Source of the DNA: DVEG01 sp964405435
Lineage (GTDB): Bacteria; Cyanobacteriota; Cyanobacteriia; Cyanobacteriales; Oscillatoriaceae
Assembly (NCBI GenBank): GCA_964405435.1
Contig: CAYOOD010000033.1
Span: 4,678-68,677, forward strand
Length of the DNA stretch: 64,000 nucleotides
Reading direction: 5' to 3'
Positions within the stretch are counted from its first letter, which is position 1, and every line of letters starts with the position of its first letter. A program made the position numbers and the translations under genes. Under the pieces are notes generated by a model. The model worked only from the letters and a program-made list of their open reading frames with translations. It was not told the DNA's origin and did not search any database. This document shows positions 18,831-26,540 of this stretch, in pieces.

Positions 18831-21800
18831 TTGCTGACTCCTTGCTGGGCGAGAAGTTCCCGAATTTGTTCTTCTGACAGTTGCTCCAGTTCTGCCAATA
18901 CCTGAGCGAGCATTTCACTTTCTGCTTGTTCGGCTTGCTTTTGCGCGATCGCGACAGCCAGCTCGGCGACAGTGGGAGACTCAAATAAGCGGTGCAGTGG
19001 CAACTCCACCTGAAATGCTTGTCGCACTCTGGAAATTACTTGCGTAGCTAATAGGGAGTGCCCTCCCAATTCAAAAAAGTTATCGTAAATGCCGACTTTT
19101 TCAACTCTGAGAACTTCAGCCCAGATAGCCGCTAAAACTTCCTCAACGTTTGTGCGAGGCGCGACAAAGTTTCCTGTCAGCTCCGGTCGCGTTTCGTCAG
19201 GGGCGGGAAGCGATCGCCTGTCTATCTTTCCGTTAGGCGTCAGAGGCAGAGTTTTGAGCGCTACAAAAACCGAGGGCATCATGTACTCGGGTAATTTTGA
19301 CTTGAGGAAATTGTACAAGTCGCTGCTGCTGGGCGACTGCTTTTTATTCGCCACCCAATAAGCCACCAAACGCTTGTCATCCGGCGCATCTTCCCGCACC
19401 AAAACCACAGCCTGCGCGATATCTGGATGTTGCCCCAGCGCCGCCTCAATTTCTCCCAATTCGATGCGGAAACCCCGGATTTTTACTTGGCTGTCAATTC
19501 GCCCGATGAATTCGATATTTCCGTCTGGCAAATAGCGAGCTAAGTCTCCGGTTTTGTACAGTCGCGCCTCCGCCTGCGCGTCAAATGGGTTGCGAATAAA
19601 TTTTTCTGCCGTCAGTTCGGGGCGGTTGAGATAGCCTCGCGCCAAATTGTCGCCGCCGACGTGCAGTTCCCCAGCCACGCCAATCGGCACCGGCTGCAAG
19701 CGAGCATCCAAAATGTAAATCTGAGTATTTGCGATCGGAAGACCGAGAGGAACTGTTTCGGAATCGCACCCGATTTTATCGAAATCTACGGGATAAGTCA
19801 GCACTCCCACTGTCGCTTCTGTTGGCCCATAGTGATTGAATATCGGGCAATCTGGAGCAATGGCGCGAATTTTTTTGACCAAATCCCACTGAACAGATTC
19901 CCCTCCTAAAATTAGCCGCTTGCGAGGCAAAATTGATTCGGGTTGAGAGGAATTTAAAAGAGCCGCTAGGTGAGACGGAACAATTTTGAGGCAGTCGATG
20001 GGATTGCGGCGAAAATATTCGCCCAATACCTCCGGATCGGTTGCGCGTTCTTGGGAAATGACATGAAGGCAGCCGCCGAAACAGAGGGCGGGAAAAATTG
20101 CCGTATTTCCTAAGTCGGCGGCGAAGGTGGAAACGGTGGCGAAACTGGCTCCTACTGGCAGATTTAATCGTTCCTGAATAGCGTACAGGTAATTGAGCAG
20201 TTGCCGGTGTTCGATCGCCACTCCCTTCGGCGTGCCCGTGGAACCGGAAGTATAGATGACATAAGCTAAATTTTCGCAAGAAACGCGGGGAGTGTAGGAG
20301 GCAGAAACACTGGGAATCTCTGCATCCAAGCAAACAATAGCCGCCTGAGTTTTCGGCAAACTTTCGACGAGCCGCTGTTGCGTGAGCAGCACCTTCGCCC
20401 GAGCATCTTCTAGCATCAGCGCCTTGCGCTCTGCTGGTGTCGCCGGATCGATGGGCAAATACGCGCCCCCGGCTTTGAGTACGCCGAGCATTCCTACGAT
20501 GGTTTCTAAGGAGCGATCGAGGCAAATTCCGACAATAACCTCTGGCTCAACTCCCAAGTTTTGCAGGTGATGGGCGAGGCGATTGGCGCGATCGTCGAGT
20601 TCCCAGTAGGTAATCTTTTGGTTTTCAAAAACGGCAGCAATGCTGTCTGGTTTGCGTTCTGCTTGTTCTTCAAAAAGCTGGTGAACGCATCTATCTTTTG
20701 GGTAAGATTTTTGAGTTTTAGTGAACTCGACGAGAAGTTGCTGGCGGGCGCGATCGCTCAGAATTTCTACCTGACTGATGGCAGTTTCTGGATTGTTGAC
20801 TGCGCTTTTTAGCAGCGCCTGAAACTGTTCTGACAAGCGCTTGATATCTTCGGTGTCAAATAAAGCTGAATCCCAGTGTAATTCTGCGATTAGGGAATTA
20901 CCCCGGCGAAGGCAGGAGAGCTTGAGTTTGAAGGGCTCTACGCAGGCATCTTGCCGAGTGAGGGAGAAGGAAACGCCAGAAGTGCCGTAGTTTTCAGGCT
21001 CTTCTTGAAACTCGAAGCCGACGGGCAAAAAGCTGCTGTTTTTCTCGCTTCCTAGAATTGCTTCCCAGCTAAAGTATTCTTGCCAGTCGTGCATCTCGTT
21101 GAGAGTCAGCTCAACTTGCCGCCACACTTGGGAAAAGCTCAATTCGTCTTGCAAGTCGCACTGTAGGGGCAAATATTTGCACAGCAGCCCCAGCGATCGC
21201 TCTAATTCTTCATATTTCCTGCCGTCTCCAGCTACGCCGACGATAAGGTTTGGCTGTCTGGTGAGCCGCCAAATCAGAACTTTCCAGCAAGTCAGCAGTA
21301 AGGCAGAAATATCGCTCTGGCGTTTTTGCGCGATCGCTTCCAAGCTGTCGAACAAATCACCCCGAACGATTGCCCTTTCTACTTGCGGCTGAAATTCTGC
21401 TTCGGGATTCTTCTTTTCCCAGGGAAGCGTTAAGGAATCCAAAGATTCAAGATTCAGTTTGCGCCAGTATTCTTTGCCGCTTGCCGTTTCTTCTGATTCG
21501 AGTAGCTCATTTTGCCACTCAGCAATATCGGCATATTGCATTGGCTCGTCGGAAAGCTCTTCCCCGCGCGTGCAAGCAGCGTAGGAAAGGCTGAGTTCGC
21601 GGGCGAAATTTCTCAGGGTGGCGCTATCTGCAATTAAAGCAGAGAAGTTCGCCAGCAATAGCTGCTTGTTTTGCGCGAGAGTGACTGAGGAGAGATGCCA
21701 AAGCGAGCCGCGATCGAAATCAAAGGGAATTACTTCCTGAAAAAGCGCTTCGATTTTAGCCTCTTGTTCTTCTGGAGGCAAACCGCTCAGATTGTATTCC

Positions 21801-22060
21801 GAGATAGGAAGTTCAACAGTGGAGGCGATCGCTTGCAGGGGCAGTGTCATCCCGGGCAGGCAGCGAAAGCTGGTGCGCAGGATTTCGTGGCGATTCACGA
21901 CATTTTGCAGCGCTTTTTTAAGAACCTCTCTGTCGAGATTTCCTGTAATTAGAATTACGCCGCGAACCCGATAGGGCTGTCTGTACTTATTTTGCTGCAA
22001 CCCCCACAGGTGCCGCTGCTGTGGAGAGAGCCTAAATCCTTCGATTGTTTCCTTTTGCAT
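18827..22060 (-). CDS. NRPS module: interface domain-A(Asp)-T
   Basis: About 1077 residues from ATG 22060 (MQKETIEGFRLSPQQRHLWG), chosen because an AGAGGAA ribosome site precedes it and because the paralogue at 12931 starts at the same point. A longer frame to 22126 would overlap the hydroxylase gene. The N-terminal condensation-like domain has S140-A-L-I-A-D-S where HHxxxDG belongs, so it is predicted to be non-condensing. The A domain code reads DLTKIGHVGK (Asp at 649), specific for aspartate. The carrier has GGHS with Ser1002. There is no release domain. It is a clear paralogue of the first two-thirds of the terminal protein. The free-standing C domain and hydroxylase encoded just upstream would supply bond formation and beta-hydroxylation. 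Confidence 0.92.
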   Translation of the reverse strand: MQKETIEGFRLSPQQRHLWGLQQNKYRQPYRVRGVILITGNLDREVLKKALQNVVNRHEILRTSFRCLPGMTLPLQAIASTVELPISEYNLSGLPPEEQEAKIEALFQEVIPFDFDRGSLWHLSSVTLAQNKQLLLANFSALIADSATLRNFARELSLSYAACTRGEELSDEPMQYADIAEWQNELLESEETASGKEYWRKLNLESLDSLTLPWEKKNPEAEFQPQVERAIVRGDLFDSLEAIAQKRQSDISALLLTCWKVLIWRLTRQPNLIVGVAGDGRKYEELERSLGLLCKYLPLQCDLQDELSFSQVWRQVELTLNEMHDWQEYFSWEAILGSEKNSSFLPVGFEFQEEPENYGTSGVSFSLTRQDACVEPFKLKLSCLRRGNSLIAELHWDSALFDTEDIKRLSEQFQALLKSAVNNPETAISQVEILSDRARQQLLVEFTKTQKSYPKDRCVHQLFEEQAERKPDSIAAVFENQKITYWELDDRANRLAHHLQNLGVEPEVIVGICLDRSLETIVGMLGVLKAGGAYLPIDPATPAERKALMLEDARAKVLLTQQRLVESLPKTQAAIVCLDAEIPSVSASYTPRVSCENLAYVIYTSGSTGTPKGVAIEHRQLLNYLYAIQERLNLPVGASFATVSTFAADLGNTAIFPALCFGGCLHVISQERATDPEVLGEYFRRNPIDCLKIVPSHLAALLNSSQPESILPRKRLILGGESVQWDLVKKIRAIAPDCPIFNHYGPTEATVGVLTYPVDFDKIGCDSETVPLGLPIANTQIYILDARLQPVPIGVAGELHVGGDNLARGYLNRPELTAEKFIRNPFDAQAEARLYKTGDLARYLPDGNIEFIGRIDSQVKIRGFRIELGEIEAALGQHPDIAQAVVLVREDAPDDKRLVAYWVANKKQSPSSSDLYNFLKSKLPEYMMPSVFVALKTLPLTPNGKIDRRSLPAPDETRPELTGNFVAPRTNVEEVLAAIWAEVLRVEKVGIYDNFFELGGHSLLATQVISRVRQAFQVELPLHRLFESPTVAELAVAIAQKQAEQAESEMLAQVLAELEQLSEEQIRELLAQQGVSK

Positions 22061-22082
22061 ACTTGCAGTTCCTCTGATGCGC

Positions 22083-23132
22083 CTAAATGTCTTGAGTGCT
22101 AAACGCTTCTGCCATCCCGACGACAACCCGACGCGCTCCTGAAAATGGCGTGCGTCCGTGCGCGGCTAGCATGTTATCTAGCAGCAAGACATCTCCTTCT
22201 TCCCAAGGAAAAGCTATCGTTTCTTGCTGATAGCAGTGGCGAATTTCGTCTAAAATAGAATCTTCGATTGGCGAGCCATCACCGTAATAAGCATTCCGGG
22301 GTAAATCTTCCAGCTTGAAGGAAGCCAAAAGCTCTTGGCGAACGGCGGGAGCGAGGCTGGAAATGTGGAAGAGGTGGGCTTGATTGAACCACACCATTTC
22401 TTTTGTTTGGGGATGCTGGGCGACGGCCTGACAAACTTGTCGCGTCCTCAAGAGATCGCCACTTTTCCAGTCTAACTCAATTCCCGCTTTTTTGCAATAC
22501 TCTCCTACCTCAATTTTGCTGTCAGTATTGAAGACATTCTGCCAGGGTAAATCTACGCCGCCACCGTAGTTTCGCACATACATAACTTTTTTTTGGGCGA
22601 AGCGCTCTCTAATCTCTGGATGGAGGCGATCGAAAACTTTGCGGCTGTCAGCAATCGGGGTTTCTCCTCCCTGTTCGGCTTTCTTGACGCAGAAAAAGGC
22701 GATTTTCAGCGGCCAATTTCTGGAATAAGCCATTTCATTGTGCAGCGGAATGAATTGCTCTGGGGGATATTCGGTGGAAGTGTAGATATTTCCGCTCACC
22801 TGAGTGCGCGGTGTCGAGCGAAAAGAATATTCTAACAACTCGCCAGCAAGAGTTTGAATAAACTGCTCGAACCCAATCACGTCACCGACTTGAAAGCCTC
22901 GAAAAAGTATTCCTCCGTGCTTCAATAACTGCGTTTCAATCCACACTCGGTTGTTCGCAGCCCAACCCGCGATATTTAATCCCTCTACCGTCGGCTGAAC
23001 AACCAAGGGCAGGAGGTTCTCCGATTGGAAATAGGCAGTTTTGACTAATTCCTCTGAGGACACCCTGACGACTTTTCGCCTAACTGCACCGAAATTTGTG
23101 AAATTGGTAGTTTTTGTTCCTGTATTAATCAT
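22083..23132 (-). CDS. stand-alone TauD/SyrP-type oxygenase, probable aspartyl beta-hydroxylase
   Basis: The 349-residue Fe(II)/2-oxoglutarate oxygenase has H131-N-E133 and H325 (DNMLAAHGRTPF) as metal ligands and GGETPIADSRKVF in the core. Its closest relative in the window is the hydroxylase domain fused to the 13065-18830 protein: both start with a KVV...EEL(V/I)KT segment and share QGGETPI and NAYYGDG/NVYYGDG stretches. It should hydroxylate carrier-bound Asp of the following X-A-T protein, giving an alpha-hydroxycarboxylate iron ligand. Although free-standing, it partners a module that has an interface domain, so subtype and stereochemistry cannot be read from gene layout alone. An AGGA ribosome site precedes ATG 23132. 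The stop lies 22 bases before the chosen start of the next gene. Confidence 0.9.
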   Translation of the reverse strand: MINTGTKTTNFTNFGAVRRKVVRVSSEELVKTAYFQSENLLPLVVQPTVEGLNIAGWAANNRVWIETQLLKHGGILFRGFQVGDVIGFEQFIQTLAGELLEYSFRSTPRTQVSGNIYTSTEYPPEQFIPLHNEMAYSRNWPLKIAFFCVKKAEQGGETPIADSRKVFDRLHPEIRERFAQKKVMYVRNYGGGVDLPWQNVFNTDSKIEVGEYCKKAGIELDWKSGDLLRTRQVCQAVAQHPQTKEMVWFNQAHLFHISSLAPAVRQELLASFKLEDLPRNAYYGDGSPIEDSILDEIRHCYQQETIAFPWEEGDVLLLDNMLAAHGRTPFSGARRVVVGMAEAFSTQDI

Positions 23133-23231
23133 AGTTCCTGCATTTGTAGTTCACCGTGTAACGGGGGCACGGGGCGTGGCGGGACGCGCCCCTACCGCGA
23201 TTGAATGAAATTGGTATGAGAGCTTGAGCGA

Positions 23232-24779
23232 TTAGTGCAAACCTTTCATTACTTTGCGCTTGGCCATTTTTAACTTCTGAATGCTGGAAGCTTGAATTTG
23301 CTTTTCTTGCCCGATTTGGTGCTGCCTTTCTAATTCGGCGAGAATTTCTGCCAAGTCGCTGAGTGTGGTATCTGGCTGGGCGACGACCTGGTTTATAAGA
23401 GTTTCAAACCCTCGCGCCATTCGGGCAATGCTCGCAGCCTCAAATAAGTCTGTTTTATAGTCAAACAAGCCTTGAATTCCTTCTGGAATCTCCCAGAGCG
23501 TGAGGCTCAAGTCGTGCCTCGACGTACCGGGATCGAATTCTAGAACGCTCAAGGTTAAACCGGGCAGATCCAGGGGTGGCATGGGCGCATTCTGAAGAAC
23601 AAACCAGACTTGAAATAGCGGGTTATAGCTGAGGTTTCGCTCCGGTTGCAATTCTTCCACGAGCTTTTCAAAGGGCACGTCGGGGCGAGCATAGGCTTGT
23701 AAGGCGGTCTCGCGCGCCCGACGGAGCAGTTCGCGGAAAGTTAGATTGCCTGCCGCGCCAATTCGCAGCACTAAAGTATTGACAAAAAAACCAATTAAAT
23801 CTTCTAATTCGACTCGATTGCGGTTGGCAATCGGAGAGCCAATTGCGAGGTTTTCCTGCTGGGTCTGGCAGTAAAGCAAGGCGCGAAATGCTGCCAGCAG
23901 CGTCATAAATTGGGTGGCTTCTTCTTGCTGATTGAGCTTTTGCAGTGCTTCAGTTAAGGAGGAGGAAATAAGAAAGGATTGCTGCGCCCCTCGAAAAGTT
24001 GGCGCTGGCGATCGCTGTCGGTCTGTTGGCAGCACGGCTAAAGTGCCTGCTAATTGCTGTTTCCAGTAAGCGAGCTGTTTTTCTAATTGCTCTCCCTGCA
24101 AGTGCTGCTGCTGCCAACTGGCAAAGTCACCATACTGCATGAGAAGTTCGGGTAGGGGGGAAGGTTTGCCAGTGCAAAAAGCCTCGTAAAGCGCTGCCAC
24201 TTCTCGCACCAGCACGCCCATCGACCAACCATCGGAAATAATGTGATGTATTGTCAGCAGCAAGACGCATTCTGTCTCGCCAATTTGCAGCAGAGTTGCC
24301 CGCAGCAAGGGAGCTCGCGTTAAATCGAAGGGGCGCTGCGCTTCTGCAACAGCCCGCTGCTGAATTTCAGCTTGCTGCTCAGCCTCCGGCAACTCCCGCA
24401 GGTTTATCACCGCTAGGGCGAAGTTCGAGGAAGGGGAAATAATTTGAACGGGTTGCCCGTCCACTTCTGCAAATGCAGTCCGCAAAGTTTCGTGACGCCT
24501 GACAATTTCCTCGATCGTTTGTTGCAGCGCCGCCAGATCGAGCTGCCCTTTCAACCGCACAGCAGCAGGAAGGTTGTAGGCAGGGTTTCTGGGAGAGAGC
24601 CTGTCGAGAAACCACAGCCGCTGCTGGGCGAAAGAAAGGGGAGCGGGATTTTGCTGCGATCGCCTGGGAATGCGCTTGGATTCCTCAGCCTGCACGGCAT
24701 CTTCCCGCAAGGCTTTGAGCAGGAGCGATCGCTTTTCTGGCGAGAGATTTTTCAGTCGTTCTGAGCGATTAGCAGGCAT
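23232..24779 (-). CDS. free-standing NRPS condensation domain
   Basis: 515 residues forming one complete LCL-type C domain: PLSFAQQRLWFLDRL, intact H178-H-I-I-S-D-G, and NRVELEDLIGFFVNTLVLR. There is no A or T domain. The last 40 residues are a charged tail (about 475-515) resembling the linker that joins C2 to the hydroxylase in the 13065-18830 protein. It presumably condenses the beta-Ala-loaded chain onto the Asp of the 18827-22060 protein, doing what C2 does for the last module. The start overlaps the decarboxylase stop by 11 bases, so the two are translationally coupled. The 99 bases before the hydroxylase gene hold a GC-rich palindromic stretch. Confidence 0.9.
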   Translation of the reverse strand: MPANRSERLKNLSPEKRSLLLKALREDAVQAEESKRIPRRSQQNPAPLSFAQQRLWFLDRLSPRNPAYNLPAAVRLKGQLDLAALQQTIEEIVRRHETLRTAFAEVDGQPVQIISPSSNFALAVINLRELPEAEQQAEIQQRAVAEAQRPFDLTRAPLLRATLLQIGETECVLLLTIHHIISDGWSMGVLVREVAALYEAFCTGKPSPLPELLMQYGDFASWQQQHLQGEQLEKQLAYWKQQLAGTLAVLPTDRQRSPAPTFRGAQQSFLISSSLTEALQKLNQQEEATQFMTLLAAFRALLYCQTQQENLAIGSPIANRNRVELEDLIGFFVNTLVLRIGAAGNLTFRELLRRARETALQAYARPDVPFEKLVEELQPERNLSYNPLFQVWFVLQNAPMPPLDLPGLTLSVLEFDPGTSRHDLSLTLWEIPEGIQGLFDYKTDLFEAASIARMARGFETLINQVVAQPDTTLSDLAEILAELERQHQIGQEKQIQASSIQKLKMAKRKVMKGLH

Positions 24780-26457
24780 TATTATTCACCTCTTCGCAGG
24801 GCTGGTAATTCGCGAGAGTTAAGGAAAGCTTTGCCGCTATTTTAAGTTGGTCGTTTAAAACAGCGTTGATATCTGCTTCAGTTGTGAGCGGGTTAGCAAG
24901 GACTGCCCGCAGGGCAACAAGTGGAATGCTTTTCTCGCAGAAAGTGTTTGGCACGGTTGTCCGCGATACGAAGGTATGACCGGCTCGGCGCTGGGCATCC
25001 TGAAGGCGCTCGTTAAATTGATTGATGAAGTCGTTGTCGGCTTCCGTCAGTTGGTTTTTGGCGGCTTTCTGCCTGAATGGCTCTGGAATATATCGATATA
25101 ATAGAATATTGATTTCTGGTTCTTGCAACAGCTCAAATGCCGAGTTTTTCCGAATGCAATCGGCTAGATACTGCGTTTTTCCTATTCCCGCATCTATCAA
25201 AAATTCATAGCCTTTGTGGCCGATGATATTCAGCGCTGCTTGCAAAAATAAACTCGCGCCCGGTCGAGAGCCTTCGAGAGAGCGCTTGCCGAGATCGATG
25301 GAGTCTTTTCGCACGGTATAGGGTGCGTGTTTCTCAATGACTTTGGCGAGTTGGGGATTGCGGAATAGAACCATGCCGATTCCCATTGGCAAATACATTT
25401 GTTTGTGTCCGTCTACGGTGACGGAATCTGCCAGTTCGATGCCGGTAAGTTTGTGTCGGTGTCGTTCGGAAAAAAGCACGGGTCCCCCCCAAGCAGCATC
25501 GACGTGAAAGTGCGCGTTTGCTTCCTGCGCGATCGCCGCTATTTCTGGGAGCGGATCGATACTTCCCGAATCGGTGCTGCCCGCAATGCCGACAATTGCC
25601 AAAATATGCAGGTTGCGATCGCGGCATTCGGCTACAGTTTGGCGCAGCGCCGCCAAATCTATGCGGCGATCGCAATCGGTGGGGATTTTTATGAGACTGC
25701 GATCGCCAATGCCTAATAAGCCGGCAGCCTTCTCAAAAGAGTAGTGCATCAAGCGAGAGCCGATAATAACAGCTCCCTTGCAGCCGTAAAACTCTAAAGC
25801 CGCGTGCAAGCCTTCTTTTTCGATGCCGCTAAAGCCATCTTTTGCCCCTAAAGAAGCGTTGCGAGCGCACCACAGGGCTGTAATATTCGCCAAGGTGCCG
25901 CCCGTTACCATTATACCGAGCGTGCTGTCACTTTTTTGAATGTGCTGCTCGTAAAATTGCTCGGATAAACTGTAAATTAATCGGTGCATCATTGCCAAAG
26001 TCTGGCGCTCGCAGGGGCTCAAAGCTTTGGCAGTTTCCATCTTGACCGAGTTTTGATTCATGGCGGTCAAGAGTTTCCCAATCGGGCGCGTGAAATAGGG
26101 AAGCGCGCTGGTCATGTGCCCGATATAGCGCGGGGAAGAGGTATGAATGGAATGGGCAACGAGGCTTTCCGCAACTTCATCTATATAATTCCCAATATCA
26201 GAAGGAAGGGCGGGAATTTTACTTTCCCGAAATTTTTCCTGAATTAATTCTATATCGAGATCGGTGCTGGCAGTTTTTGCCCGCAAAAACTCTCGCGCGA
26301 TCGCAGAAATATGCCGCTCCATCTCTTGTTCGGCAAAAAATGACTTGTCCGATGCGCCGAATAATTCCATTACCTGTTCTTCAAGTCGGTTAGCTGAGCC
26401 TTCTAATGGCCGCACTCCGTTCCGCAAATCTGCCAGTTTTACTGTTCCTTCACTCAT
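24769..26457 (-). CDS. PLP-dependent aspartate 1-decarboxylase, PanP type
   Basis: About 562 residues from ATG 26457 (MSEGTVKLADLRNG), which lies 8 bases after AAGGAAG; a GTG nine bases upstream is possible. It is a group II decarboxylase with PRYIGHMTSALPYF, GGTLANITALWCARN, HVDAAWGGP, and the PLP lysine K352 in TVDGHKQMYLPMG, then SLEGSRPG. Layout and motifs match the Vibrio-type PanP proteins, which make beta-alanine from L-aspartate, better than diaminobutyrate decarboxylases; the latter remain an alternative. The gene sits inside the NRPS operon right after the module whose A domain reads as beta-alanine specific. I infer that it supplies that building block. Confidence 0.85.
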   Translation of the reverse strand: MSEGTVKLADLRNGVRPLEGSANRLEEQVMELFGASDKSFFAEQEMERHISAIAREFLRAKTASTDLDIELIQEKFRESKIPALPSDIGNYIDEVAESLVAHSIHTSSPRYIGHMTSALPYFTRPIGKLLTAMNQNSVKMETAKALSPCERQTLAMMHRLIYSLSEQFYEQHIQKSDSTLGIMVTGGTLANITALWCARNASLGAKDGFSGIEKEGLHAALEFYGCKGAVIIGSRLMHYSFEKAAGLLGIGDRSLIKIPTDCDRRIDLAALRQTVAECRDRNLHILAIVGIAGSTDSGSIDPLPEIAAIAQEANAHFHVDAAWGGPVLFSERHRHKLTGIELADSVTVDGHKQMYLPMGIGMVLFRNPQLAKVIEKHAPYTVRKDSIDLGKRSLEGSRPGASLFLQAALNIIGHKGYEFLIDAGIGKTQYLADCIRKNSAFELLQEPEINILLYRYIPEPFRQKAAKNQLTEADNDFINQFNERLQDAQRRAGHTFVSRTTVPNTFCEKSIPLVALRAVLANPLTTEADINAVLNDQLKIAAKLSLTLANYQPCEEVNNNAC

Positions 26458-26490
26458 CACGCACACTTCCTTCTGAATGGGAATTTTTTA

Positions 26491-26526
26491 GTCCCCCTCT
26501 CCGCATCGGGAGCGGGGGTTGAGGAC
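26491..26526. repeat. GC-rich hairpin inside the operon
   Basis: Between the stop of the beta-Ala module gene and the decarboxylase start, CCCCCTCTCC pairs with GGGAGCGGGGG, extended by GTCC/GGAC at the base. Read in the operon direction it is followed by AAAAAA rather than T's, so it is not a standard terminator. It could stabilise mRNA ends or be a palindromic repeat. Confidence 0.5.
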
Positions 26527-26540
26527 TTTTGGGTCGATTT

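Noticed and set aside
19776..20525. 249-codon open frame inside the Asp-module NRPS gene
   Set aside because: Arg/Ser-rich translation in another frame of a clear A domain; a by-product of GC-rich codons.
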